The translations under genes were made by a program, and so were the position numbers. A DNA stretch of 64,000 nt, taken from the NCBI RefSeq assembly GCF_003171515.1, contig NC_089395.1:434001-498000 (forward strand), written 5' to 3'. This DNA is from Pyrenophora tritici-repentis. Lineage: Eukaryota; Ascomycota; Dothideomycetes; Pleosporales; Pleosporaceae. The notes under the pieces are model-generated. The model worked only from the letters and a program-made list of their open reading frames with translations. It had not been told where the DNA came from and searched no databases. Positions 53,190 through 64,000 of the stretch are shown here, piece after piece (positions within the stretch are counted from its first letter, which is position 1; each line of letters begins with the position of its first letter).

Positions 53190-53213
53190 ACACTCGTGTA
53201 TGTAAGAAACATC

Positions 53214-54950
53214 TCAGTAATCTGGGAAGTCATGATCGACGTTCTTCCTCCAGGCCTGCAAGCCCCCTTTAATATCTCCAATATATCTCTTCCCGCCAGC
53301 GTCAAGACCGAGTTGCTTCATCTTCTTGACTGTAACCTGCGAGTCGTTGCCAAGCCTGCAGACAACAAAGATTGGCTTTTCTGTCTGCCTAAGCCACGTG
53401 ACCCAGTAGTCCTCATCGACTTCCATGCCGCTGTTTCCAGAGTTGTACCCTGGGCTGTACCCAGCGCTGTACGGGCTGGAGGCTGGCGCTTGCGTTGTTG
53501 ATACTGTTGAAAACGGTACATTGACACTGCCTTCAATGCTGCACAGATCAAACTGTACCTTCTCACGTACATCGACGAGAATATGACTGTCTTTGCTTGA
53601 CACTGTCCCCGTAAAAGGATTGACGCCTGATCGTAGTTGCGCATAGCTCTGCGGTGATATACGCTCCTCTGGGGACAGCGGATCCGAAATCGCCGACACA
53701 CTGCCACAAAACTGGACATAATCCAAGCTCCCGTTCTCCAATGCCTTTGCGCTAACGGTTGAATGGGATGAACAAGCAGCACACTTGGCCTTTCGACTTC
53801 TGAGGCGCATAGAGCGGAACATGGGACTTGAGTACGCCGAGAACAAGAGCAGACTCGGCGGGTCAGGTGATGTCGTCTCTGGGTTCCTAGCCAGAATTTT
53901 GATTGCTTCCAAGGCTTGCAAAACACCCATCACACCGACGACAGGTCCTAGGATTCCTCCATCGCCACACGATACGACTGATTCCGGAGGCGGTGGCTTG
54001 GGGAATACACAACGGTAGCAGGGCCCCCCATTTGCATCGCCTTGTGGTAGAGGTGGATTGTTCAGAACTATCAGTTGTCCATCGATGCGTAGGGCTGATG
54101 CTGAGACAAGAACCTTGCCCAGCAAGACACAGGTGTCGGAAATAAGGTAGCGAGACGCCGGAGTGTCTGTGCAATCCAGGATTATATCGTAATCTTTGAA
54201 TGTCGATATAGCCGTCTCAGGGGTTATTCGGAAATCGTGGGCCATGAGTTCCACATTGGGGTTGAGCCTAATTTGATGCGTTAGACAGGCGTATCAAGCA
54301 CATCAAGAACATCAAGCACGGTAAAATCATTGTTTCCACGTACGAGTTCAAGGCCACCATTGCGCTTTGCACCTTTGTCATTCCAACCCTTGCTGTAGAA
54401 TGTAGGACTTGTCGGTGGAGGTTGGATTCTTCAACCGTATCACCATCAACCAGACCTATCGTGCCAACACCTGCTCCTGCCAGATATGCAGCAGCAGGAC
54501 AACCGAGACCTCCCACTCCCACGATAAGGACTCGGGAATGCTTGAGACGTAGTTGACCTGGGTACCATAAGCCCAGTGTACTCAGTCCTTGTGGTTGACC
54601 TTACCCTCCATCCCAATCTCAGGCATAATCAGTTGCCTTCCATATCTCTTGTATTCTTCCTTCTCGAGCGGCCATCGCGAAGTCCCCTTTGATGCAGCAG
54701 GATCCTGTGACGGGTCCTCTCCTTGGTCCAAGATGGCAAAAATCTCCGAACGGAAATCATCTGGCACACCAAAATTCATATCATGATCCAGCGGGTTGGT
54801 CGGATCTGTAGCTTGTGGTCCATTGTGGGGCACGATTTTTGCTTCCTGGCCCTGACTGCGCTCAGCTTCTGCCAATTCTCGGCGGAGATCCTGTAGTGTA
54901 GCTTCGCATGCAGTGATCTGCTTGCGTAAGGAGTCGACTACCCCAGCCAT
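53214..54950 (-). CDS. uba4: Uba4/MOCS3 adenylyltransferase-sulfurtransferase
   Basis: Three exons on the minus strand: 54950-54605, 54557-54344 and 54267-53214, with introns of 47 and 76 bp; 537 residues. An N-terminal coiled coil ([20 protein letters not shown]) is followed by the E1-like ThiF/MoeB domain. Seen there are the nucleotide loop [45 protein letters not shown], and the zinc cysteines CYRC and CAAC, with [13 protein letters not shown] between them. The C-terminal rhodanese domain has the sulfur-carrying cysteine in [10 protein letters not shown]. Uba4 activates Urm1 as adenylate and then thiocarboxylate, for 2-thiolation of wobble uridine in tRNA and for urmylation; in metazoa and fungi it also supplies sulfur to molybdopterin synthase. 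Its stop codon is 24 bp from that of the convergent hydrolase. Confidence 0.95.
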
Positions 54951-56907
54951 GTCGGCGTGAACGGAGAACTACTGTACGTCCGCGGCGTCACGTTCATGCC
55001 ACTTCGTGCCACCGTAAATGGCAAGGGGCGGCCCGATGTGGGGTCTGCCGTTTCGGGCTTAGAGTCACGCTAGCCTTGATGTGGGGCACATAGCACGTGC
55101 ATTCGCATTTCACCGATCAACGATTCTCTGTGCAAAGACGGAGGGATTATCAGCCTGGTATTATTGACCAACCGCCTGTAAGAAACAGGTGATGGCATGA
55201 TGTTTCCGGTGCATCAGCCCTGTAGATCCTAAAGGGGAGTTTTGAAGGACCGAGTCAGTATGACACGTATGTGATGGGAAATGTGATTGATGCGCCGTAT
55301 GTTACTGTGTTCTAGACTCGAAAGGGCGTGTTGACGGATGAGAGATATAGGAACTTTCTCTAACCATCCAGGAATTGCCTGGAATTCTAGCTTGGTTGAC
55401 GCGTAGACGTCTGAAAACGTACCACTCTCAATACTGTAGACAGGGCTAGGTGCTGAGTTCTTAAGCCAAGAAGTCCCCTAACTAATCTTCATTGGTTCGG
55501 GCGCCGATTCCGCTTGCAAATGGTAGTGTGTGGCCAATGGAAATCGGAGGGATAACCAACATCTGACTGTACGCTTCGGCTCCATTTGCGGCTCATGCGG
55601 GTACTGGCGGGGTGGGAATCCAAGGAACAAGTTCCGTCAGGGCAATGAACCTTGACCAGCTTTTGGAACCATAGAAGCTGACATGCAGGTGGAGAACACG
55701 AGTACATACAAGTCGACTGTGGAAGAGCCTAGCTCTTTTCGCGTCATTTTGTACCAGTGACAACGTGCAGTCAGCCTCAGTGATTAAATCTTGCCAGGAG
55801 GACTCCTACGGATCATGAACCGAATGAGGCGCCTGGCCTGCTGACTCTTGACCGTTCTTTTGACACATGGCGAGCAGAGGTAATCCTGGATCTGGGGATG
55901 CAAGTAAGAAAACTCCCAGTACGAGTGGTTGGTTATTGAATGGGATAGATAAGCGAACGACCCGTCGGGGCGTCCTCCACATCTGCCCACTTTACCGAGT
56001 AAACCTGCCTTGGTTTCTGGAAGCCGAAAGCTTAAAGATTCATGGAGTTTTATAGCCATCTACACATGTATCCAGGTACGACCCAGTGAATCAGCTCTTT
56101 CAGCTCCTGCGCCAAGAGAGAGAAAAAGAGTCTTGTCAGACTTCTGTTGATTGGAAGGGCTGGTACATGCTTGGAAAATGAATACCACAGGCGGCACAGC
56201 AGGCTTCAACAACCGGAAAAATTAATTGATTGATCTCCAGACCCGGGACAGTGGCTACGACCGAGTGGTGTCCGCGGGAGATTCACGCGGCCTCGACCCT
56301 TTCTGTAAAAAGATGCAGCGGAAGCCAGCGGGGAAAAATGTTGGTGACATCAGCCTGCGTAGTGTCCGGTCATGTCTATCGTTGGCTATCAGACGAGACT
56401 TAGCAAGGTCCAAGGGAGAAGCCGGGCACATGTCTCGTGCACGGGCCAAGCACCAGCATCTCGAAAGTCGAACATGGTGGGAAGGAGACCCAATGTTTTC
56501 GGTGAATGACGTGAGATGAGGGGCAACTACATGTTCCCTTGTCCATCAATGGCTGGGCAGTCTCCACAAGAGCGGGAGAGACACGCAGCCTAGTGTGACG
56601 CTTCCACACCTTGGGTCTGGCTATTAGAGCTTACCTTCCAGCCTGGGTCGCCTGAGGAGTTTGGATTTTGTACGCGCAGGTCAACTGCTGCCACTGGCTC
56701 TGATCTCTAGCGATTCCCCTGTAAACTTCGATACGTGAGCGCAATTGACCTACACAAGCAACACCGGCCATAGACTTGTGGCAGTCCAAAGGCCCTTTCC
56801 ACGGACTTGCCGCCCTGCCCCGCGATACGAACTACCTACCTACCCCTCTCGCGCGCCTCTGCCTAGCCGATCACCAAACCATCTCTTCTCATCTCAACCT
56901 CGTCGCC
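54951..56907. other. 2-kb divergent intergenic region
   Basis: Lies between the uba4 start (minus) and the HET gene start (plus). Short frames (for example 55784-56059 minus, 91 codons) lack any supporting feature. The frame of the HET gene is open upstream to an ATG at 56776. Confidence 0.4.
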
Positions 56908-59221
56908 ATGGTATCTGTTTGCGTGACGTGCAAAGGCCTGCAGAAGAACCACCTTAGGCTCGACGGCGCGCAAGGTAACGTGACCAAATCTTTGCCCTGG
57001 GTCGATACAACGCTGCCAAATCTGAGGCTGAGATCAACTTCTTGTCGCGCATGTGCGCTCCTACTTAATGGCATTCTACTGCACCACGACCGATTCGCAA
57101 GCGTACCAGAGGATCGTATTCGGGTAACAGCAGGACCGTTTCAACAAAAACCAGAAAAGGGCTCCCAGGGCCCTCTGCCAGTCGAGCTTCGGTGGCAGGA
57201 TAGCGACGAGGACAGCGAGGAACAGTTGCACGCCGCAGGGCATGCAGATCTCAAGCTGGAATTCTTCACAGATATGGGTACGTACAAGACTCATCCGCGG
57301 ATGCTTGACCCAGTTTTTCTGACCTCAGGGATGGTCGGGCGACTACTGCTAGCTCGCTCTTTCCGGAAACGCGCAAACTGACATCATGACAGAGGGACAG
57401 TCACCCTTTTCCGCTATTGGACGAGGTCGACACATTACAGAAAACCCATTGCAAACCACGGGTCTGTCAACAGCACGGAGCTTGGTCAAGAATTGTCTTG
57501 AAACGCATGGTACATGTGGTCATCCCGGCAAACCAACAGCTCTACCGAAGCGCGTACTAGACCTATCGCCGGGTGGCGACGACCCCAAAAGCATAAGATT
57601 ACACGAAAGTGAGTATATCCACGAGGAAAGGGGATATCAACATGGCGAGTATGTTGCCTTGAGTCATGTATGGGGTGTGGAAACCGGTATACCGAAAACC
57701 ACTCTGGCAACACTGGATTCACATAAGAAGAGTATTTCATGGGCGGCATTGCCGAGATCATATCAAGAAGCAATCTTCTTCACAAGAGCGCTTGGTTGCC
57801 GCTGGCTATTTATAGACAGTCTTTGTTTAGTCCAGGATGACTTGCAAGAAAAGCTTGAAGACTCGCTCAAGATGGGCGAGATATTTGGCAACGCCTTCCT
57901 CACACTTGCAGCTACGTCCGCATCTGATAGTAGTAGTCAACCTCTACTTCCTGCCAAGACACCGCCGTTCAAGATCCAAACAACAGACAACAAAGGTTCA
58001 CTCTACAAGATTAACGTCAGAGAGCAGCCGAGCCATTACAGCTTTGAAGCACCTTTTGACGGGAACTCGCATATGAATGAGTGGGAGTTGCCATTCAACA
58101 TGACCGAAGAAGCCAATCTGCACACGCCTCTTCTGACTCGCGCATGGCCGTACACGGAGCGTCTGCTTTCACCACGGGTATTACATTTCACCAAGAGCGA
58201 AATGATCCTGGAATGCTGGAATGGCTACCAATGCGAATGCGGGCGCATTGATGATAACACCTGCGATTCGCGTCCTACTGACCAAGTCAAGAGAGAGCTT
58301 GCTAGGGTCATTGCGGACACACAAAACCGACCCCAACAACCCAATGGCAGCGGCAATGGTACCAATGGACATGCTCGATTGGATAGCGTAACCAGCCAAC
58401 TAGCGTCCACAAACCTCACAAACGGCGCTCTTCAAGATTTTTTACGAAGACGTGAAGAAGCACTACAACTATGGTCCTACATCATCACGGAATACACTGC
58501 ACGGCACTTGACATACGACAGCGACCGGCTTATCGCTATAGCAAGCATCGCAAAGGCACTCTCTCCAACACTACAATCAGGCTACATTGCAGGGCAATGG
58601 ACATTCAGTACCCTCGGGCTCCTGTGGTATCCAAACGAGACTACGAAATGTCGCCGCCCACAAGGACAAAACGTACCAAGCTGGTCTTGGGCGTCTGTGG
58701 AAGGCTCCCCCATCTTCTTCGATAACAGTTCCGCCATGGATCTCGCGTGCAGAGCATCTTTCGGTCCAAAAGGGAAACGCGCATCCGCATGGTCACCGAT
58801 TATGGGCGAGCCCCTTGAATTATCTGGTGCAATGGCAGCGGAAGTTGTCTTCCACTCTTCCGGTGGATCTCTGCAAGACGAGGCCTCATACATTCTAGCC
58901 AGGAACGGTATGACGGCCGAGTTCATACCGGATGTCTCGCCGCCACATGGAGACGATGCCCTGCAAGATGGTGACACCCTCGTTGTTGTCCTTGTCAGCA
59001 TGACGTTTCGTACGTCCATTGTCGGTATAGTGCTCAAGCCTTGGACCGGAAACAATGTGTACCGGCGCGTGGGTCGATTTGAATGCTACGAATGCACACC
59101 CGAAGGTTCAGAGCAGGAGATGAGCGAAGACGCAGAAGCGCTTTTTGAGCACTGGTTTCCTGATATCCAGGATATGACGCAGCTGGACAATTATCCCCAG
59201 CGGACCTTTACCGTCGTCTGA
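56908..59221 (+). CDS. HET-domain (heterokaryon incompatibility) protein
   Basis: Two exons (56908-57277, 57393-59221) with a 115-bp intron (GTACGT...ATGACAG); 732 residues. The start MVSVCVTCKGLQ was chosen because it has a compact context; an in-frame ATG lies at 56776. A cysteine-containing N-terminus (CVTC, SCRACALL) is common in fungal HET proteins. The HET domain spans about residues 207-330: YVALSHVWG, LPRSYQEAIFFTRALGCRWL, FIDSLCLVQDD and MGEIFGNAFLTLAATSA. A later SWSWASVEG motif is also family-typical. HET proteins trigger cell death on fusion of incompatible strains or take part in innate-type recognition. No NACHT or WD40 partner domain is fused here, and the trigger is unknown. 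Confidence 0.93.
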
Positions 59222-60152
59222 GAATCTACGCCCTTTGATTTGTTTTCGAAAAAGTTTGAACCGCGATTTTGCTTTTTTCGGGAACGAGATGACCACGACG
59301 TCCTTTTCATTCGCTTCTATTCGATACCCCCTAGTTGTTCCTGCAATTGCGCAGCGGCAGCGCTGCTGTCATGGTTAATCTAATTTCTGAGTTTTTGTTT
59401 CTGGTCACTCGTGGGAGGGTTATGGTAGTGCTAGACTGGTATGCTATATGTTTGGTACTTTTTTATTCGTTGCAGCTTTTTACGCCTGGCTTGTAGTACG
59501 TGGGTGTCATTGGTGCGAAGCCTCGGGGCTCCATTGCACTAACTTGAATAGCATGTCCATACATCAGCGTCCCATCCATCATTGTCATCCCCACCACCAT
59601 CTCACTCTTGACAGCGTGACAGCGACAGCCTCCATCTCCGCAATTCAAACATGATGCCCCGCAATCCGACCCTTGATGGCCCTATAAGGCAAATTCTTAC
59701 CAGCTAATTAGTCATACTTGCACGATGTTCGGCTTGTGAAGCGGCTACCACTTCCCTCGACCGCGAGGACTTTTCGCTAATCTTCTAGTCTGTCACACTC
59801 CCGCCTTCGATAACAACGGTGTCAGTATACAGGGGACCGAGCATGGCGGAGCGCGACGGGGGGAGTACGGCTCGTTTGGCTAGTTTAGTTTATACATCGT
59901 TGAAGGTCGTGCCTAGTAGAAGCTGGGGATGGACGGAGCTTCCGAGGAACGAAGACGCAGGTGTGATATCTAGGCACAGAATGACTATGCAAGGCTATCA
60001 GACTTTGAATATGGATATGCTTATTCCAAAATTACGTACCGGTACACGGGTTCAATAGTATTCATCGTACTTTTTGAATAGAGTCGCACTTGTATACCGG
60101 CGACAGCATACATGTCTTCGAATAAGCATCCTCGGCTGGGTATCACGCGCTC
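59222..60152. other. Convergent 3' flanks of HET and slx9 genes
   Basis: About 930 bp. A 68-codon frame at 59448-59654 (+) begins with a hydrophobic run (MFGTFLFVAAFYAWLVV) but becomes a His-rich tail and overlaps likely 3' flank, so it is not called. Confidence 0.4.
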
Positions 60153-60721
60153 TCACTTCTGGCCAAACTCGGGCCTAACCTCCATGTTGCTCTGCACGTG
60201 GTTCTTGAGCGCCGCCCATCTATCCTGCACTGCTGTAGCGCCCTGCGTGCCACTCGCCAACTGCACTAAATTCGCATTAAATCGCTCCTTCTCCAACTTC
60301 TCGAGCTTCTCCTTGCGCTTCTTCGCCCCCTTTGACTTCTTCATGCTCTCCAGCTTCACCTTTGGTTGGACGATTCTGGCCTGGCCCAGCTCAACGTCGC
60401 CATCGGCTCCGCCGTCGGGAAGCGCATCAGCCAGCGACTCGAGGTTTGCGACGAGCTTCTTATTCGGCCGTCGCCGTTTCTGTGTCTTGGCAGACGACTT
60501 TTCGATTTTGGAGACGAATGACGAGTGCTTGATCTTCAACTTGTCGCGCTTGGACGACGGGAAGGCCGAGACGTTGTCTGTGGGTTGAGGAAGCGTCGTG
60601 GTGGTGCTAGGCCTGGCGGCGCGGGCGGACTTTGCGCGTGCTGTGGTGCGCTTTTTTATCGGTGCCTATGCATCCGTGAGTATTTTACCAGGATATGGCT
60701 TGTCAAACAGAAGCATACCAT
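60153..60721 (-). CDS. slx9: Slx9-like ribosome biogenesis protein
   Basis: Two exons on the minus strand. Exon 1 is only the start codon (60721-60719), followed by a 53-bp intron (GTATGC...GCATAG) and exon 2 at 60665-60153; 171 residues. The N-terminus MAPIKKRTTARAKSARAA is very basic. The conserved Slx9 blocks are KIKHSSFVSKIEKS, RRRPNKKLVANLESLADALP and the C-terminal RWAALKNHVQSNMEV. In yeast Slx9 binds pre-40S particles in the nucleolus and aids ITS1 processing and small-subunit export. The ATG-only exon is supported by the consensus donor and the family-like MAPIK start. No upstream ATG in exon 2 precedes the conserved N-terminus. Confidence 0.88.
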
Positions 60722-62038
60722 GACTGTGCTGCGTGTGGGGGAAAAAGGTTGGCGACGATAGCACTGGCCTGGTGCTCTTGGAAGAAAATCCTTATCGATA
60801 GCGAGTCGTTCCGACCTAAGATCTGCAACTGGCTGTCGTACCACCACCTTGACCCAACTTCAGCTAACACTGTGGTTGCACGACATCCCACCCGGTTTTC
60901 ATCCACCCGGCACTCTGCACAGCCTTCTCGCATCTATGCACAGCTGACGCTGTGACACTTTCTCCATGGATGCGATTCGGAAAGTGGCGTCATTCAGCTA
61001 TTGAATGTCATGTCTCTGCGGACATGTTGCCTCGCTGGACATACCTATTGTTGTTGACATGCAGAGAACCTTCCAATCCCACAGGCCCTCATCACGATCT
61101 TGAGGGAAGTAACAATGCTTTTTCGTCATCCTATGTAGAGGATCGTGGTGGCTTAAGCCACCAATCTTAGACCCGGGGCGCTGCCAAGTGGGGGGAGACG
61201 TGAAGGGGGGTTGGTACTGCACGTCAGATAATGAAGGCGTCTTCTATTCCGAACTCGTATCATCCTGACTGATCTGCTTGGTGTTCGCTGGACAGCTTTG
61301 TTGAGGCCACTTCTCTCATCATACCTCGCTAGCTACGGCTCGTCCCTGATCACCACCCTACTGGTTACCGAATACCAGATACGGTGATAATTCCCGTAGC
61401 ATATGCAATGCGCGGCAGTGCATTACCAGATTGTTTCTTATTCCGCTCCAGATCGCATAGGCCAAGTTGAGATGCAAGATCCTGATTGATTTGCCAGGGA
61501 CATGTAGAGATACTTTGCTTTTTTTGCCACTCTAAACGTCCCCTGAAACACGATACAGTGGTCAAATTGCATACTACACCCGGAATCGAAGCTCCCGGCA
61601 TATTTGGTATCCTTGTGCAGCTGTCGGGGTCCCGGCACTACGGACTTGGGTTCAGCTCGACGACAACCGTCCAGCCTAGATGCAGGCACGCGTACGACAG
61701 ATCTGCATCATGCCCCTCCCTTCTTAGCCATGGCACCCTATCATTCGCTCCCGTCGGCCGTACCCTCCCTTCCGCTGCTATTTCTGGGCCCCTAGACGAA
61801 ACTATACGAACTGCACACCTTCTTCGCCGCGACAAAAGGCAATCATTCGCAAGAGATACGGACACGTGTGGTCCCAAGTGACTCGGGCCTTAAGGGAGCA
61901 TGACGAACTGCATATGCGCCTGTCCGAACTTCTTAGACAGCCGGCCTCCTCTACGCACATGTCGCCGCCCAAGATGCTATATCGATAAACGCTAATCCAA
62001 CTCATGTCGATGAAATCTCCGAACGCCTTCTCTTCACC
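60722..62038. other. 1.3-kb intergenic region
   Basis: Divergent promoters of slx9 and the second receptor gene. Overlapping short frames (61365-61881, both strands) show no domain. Confidence 0.4.
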
Positions 62039-63435
62039 ATGTGCGACCAACAAGCCCAACAGGAAATTGCCCTCATTTCTCAGAACCATGGCACGATTCT
62101 GGTAATTGTAGCTTGGTTCCTTGCCGGCTTGCTGGTGAGCCTCCCTTGTTGCCAGGCGACGAACAAGCTGACCGATGTGTAGGCTCTTTCAATCGTAGCA
62201 AGAATCATCGCTCGATGCAAATTGGCACATCTTCGTCATCTGTCCTCGTCTGGCGATGTCGTCATCTTCATTGCGGGATTCTGTGCTCTGGCAAGCACGG
62301 CCATCACCTCTACGGCCTACGACTGGGGTCTTGGAAAAAGAAGATGCCTATTGAGTGACAACGACATGCAAAACATTGAGCGCAAGCTCTTCATTTCGAC
62401 AGTACTGTTTGTCTTGGCCATTGGCATCTCCAAGAGCTCGGTCCTGTTGTTCTTGTACCGCCTGGCACAGAGTACCTTGCGAAGGGTGTATGTGGCAATT
62501 GTTGGTGCCCTTGTACTATTATGGACTATTGCTGTGTTGGCTATCATGGTCTTCCAATGCGAGATGCCAAATCCCTGGACGATATGGACAGGCAATTGTG
62601 TTCCATTGGTATGTTCAACGTCTGGCACCAACTACATGTATCTAACAAATATTCAGGTGCAATTCTGGGTCATAGCCATCATCTTTGACATTGTCCTTGA
62701 CACGGCTATGATGGTCCTTTCCGCTCATACCGTCTGGAAGCTACCCGAATCCCGTCGTCAGAAGATTTTGGCGACATTGGTTTTGTTACTACGGTCAATG
62801 TAAGACTTTACCGTCGTCTTGTGATGAGTTATCTAACATTACCCTTAAGCTTGATCGTAGCATCAGTCATTCGCCTCATCTTCCTTGAGCAGGCTCTCAA
62901 CCGCGATGCGGACCCAACTTTTGATTCGATACCCTACTTTACTACCACACAGGCCCATGGCACTCTCGCTGTCCTCCTAGCCTGTACACTGTGGCAAAAG
63001 CCCTACTCACGCCTTCAAGTGCTCCGAGCACCCAAACCCTCAGAACCACAGCTCGAGTCTGGGGACTTGAAATACTGGGCCGATACCACGGTCGGTACAC
63101 CATACGAATCATACAACTCATTAGCGGCGGATTTCCACATCATAAGAGAACCACTCCCATCCATACAGGCAAGCATGTCCATGCCAAACTCTCCCACAGT
63201 ATCGCATCGCTCGCTGGGCAAGAGCATCCTTCTACCGGATAAACCAACGCCAATGAGATACGGAATCCCACCGCCTAGACCACCACCACCGACCGATGAG
63301 CAAAGACCAGATCTCAGTATGTTTTATGGAACAACCATCACTATACAACAACCGCCCATGGTGACATTGCTTGGCAACCTGCCTGGACGGGACGTAAGAT
63401 TGGCGGGAAGAATCGAGAGGCCCAATGTGGCCTAG
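62039..63435 (+). CDS. Rhodopsin-like/Pth11-type seven-helix membrane protein 2
   Basis: Four exons: 62039-62134, 62183-62608, 62657-62799 and 62850-63435, with introns of 48, 48 and 50 bp. The last acceptor is an unusual TTAAG, with a CTAAC branch site upstream. The product has 416 residues. Helices include GTILVIVAWFLAGLLALSIV (across intron 1), VVIFIAGFCALASTAITSTA, LFISTVLFVLAIGISKSSVL, VAIVGALVLLWTIAVLAIMV, VQFWVIAIIFDIVLDTAMMV and ILATLVLLLRSILIVASVIR. The family-typical F-x-x-x-x-x-x-x-x-x-K-S-S-V-L helix-3 motif and CxxxPNPW-type loop (QCEMPNPWTIWTGNCV) are visible. A long cytoplasmic tail has Pro-rich stretches (IPPPRPPPPTDEQ). Similar in class to the receptor at 47957-49167 but clearly not a recent duplicate. 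Ligand unknown. Confidence 0.85.
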
Positions 63436-64000
63436 GAAAACTATACACGGCGTTTTGATTTATGATAAAATAGACGACGACGATACGCTGAATGTTCCTT
63501 GACCAAAAAAGCTGGTGGTAGACCCATGAAGCTTGTATTTTCTGTGCATATACTTGGATTTTTATTCTTAAACAAGATTTATTGACCAAATGGACTTTGC
63601 GGGGCATTGCGTACATCTAAGATGCCAGTAATTCGTCGTCTTGACAACTCGCAATGGTGGTGCAGCGCATCAGTCTGAAGTCTGAATTGATGTTGGTTCA
63701 GGGTCTCTAGCGCGGATCTCGGGACGCGCCGTCTCGGTGCATTGTGCCTTCACTCTTGGCTGAAGCTCTTGGACACCTCGAACGAGTCATACACGCATGT
63801 GTTGATTGTTAAACTCCTTGGCATGCGCTTCTTGAAGATGTTCGGCTATGCGGCACGCTGTCAAACGCCCAGCCAGGACGTGCTCCACGAGCGAATATGC
63901 TCCGACTAGGACGACGCGTAATTCCTATCCACTCTATACCATTTACCGGCTTCGACCAGTGCAGGACGCATGAGACGCTCATTACAACGTGTTCGACGTG
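63436..64000. other. Window end, no firm gene
   Basis: The 3' flank of the receptor gene. On the minus strand about 63809-63940 is open and reads as VVLVGAYSLVEHVLAGRL, which could be the last exon of a gene entering from beyond 64000, but neither splice site nor family is certain. Confidence 0.3.

Noticed and set aside
59448..59654. Small secreted protein look-alike (hydrophobic N-terminus)
   Set aside because: His-rich tail, no splice support, and located in the probable 3' flank of the HET gene.
63809..63940. Possible last exon on the minus strand at the window edge
   Set aside because: Short, no certain splice acceptor or family; could be judged only with sequence beyond 64000.
1..64000. 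CRISPR arrays, bacterial operons, prophage or Starship-type tyrosine recombinase cargo
   Set aside because: No regularly spaced repeats or recombinase signatures; gene structure is eukaryotic throughout.

Overview
The window is nuclear DNA of a filamentous ascomycete. The evidence is many short GT-AG introns (about 42-130 bp, often with CTAAC-type branch sites), monocistronic genes, and fungal-specific families: LaeA, white collar-2, HET-domain, Pth11/rhodopsin-like, DUF3292-like and AtuA-like proteins. Gene content and the very close match to remembered ascomycete LaeA proteins suggest Dothideomycetes, probably Pleosporales. That assignment is inference. Splice models were built by hand from frame continuity, splice motifs and family signatures. 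For every model I summed the exon lengths; all are a multiple of three except the AtuA-like gene, which has a one-base frameshift.

Layout. 1-4.5 kb: the 3' end of an MFS transporter, a small MITE, two tandem paralogues of an unrecognised acidic protein, and a defective hAT transposon with terminal inverted repeats and a perfect 8-bp target duplication, inserted in the last codons of the second paralogue. 5.4-20 kb: housekeeping and metabolic genes, namely a choline/GABA-type permease, a GFA/CENP-V-like protein, a flavin monooxygenase, a PY-motif protein, a DUF3292-like protein and an Acr3 arsenite exporter. 20-30.2 kb: a gene-poor stretch whose only recognisable gene is laeA, the velvet-complex methyltransferase-like global regulator of secondary metabolism.

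30.2-35.7 kb: a four-helix membrane protein, a pair of diverged MITE-like repeats, an AtuA/DUF1446-like gene with a homopolymer frameshift, and an SREBP-type bHLH factor. 35.7-41.4 kb: a gene-poor island with a membrane-anchored RING-H2 protein and two (possibly three) spliced small secreted cysteine-rich proteins, which are effector-like candidates. 41.4-49.2 kb: RAD50, head-to-head with white collar-2 (photoreceptor complex GATA factor), then a rhodopsin-like receptor.

51.4-64 kb: a secreted serine beta-lactamase-like hydrolase convergent with UBA4 (Urm1 activation; 24 bp between stop codons), a HET-domain protein, SLX9 (ribosome biogenesis; the first exon is only the ATG) and a second rhodopsin-like receptor.

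Functionally, the window combines regulators of light response and secondary metabolism (wc-2, laeA, bHLH), surface or secreted proteins (receptors, small cysteine-rich proteins, hydrolase), self/non-self recognition (HET) and core maintenance genes. No operon-like or defence-island system is visible. The most novel items are the small secreted proteins, the hAT insertion and the isolated laeA locus.
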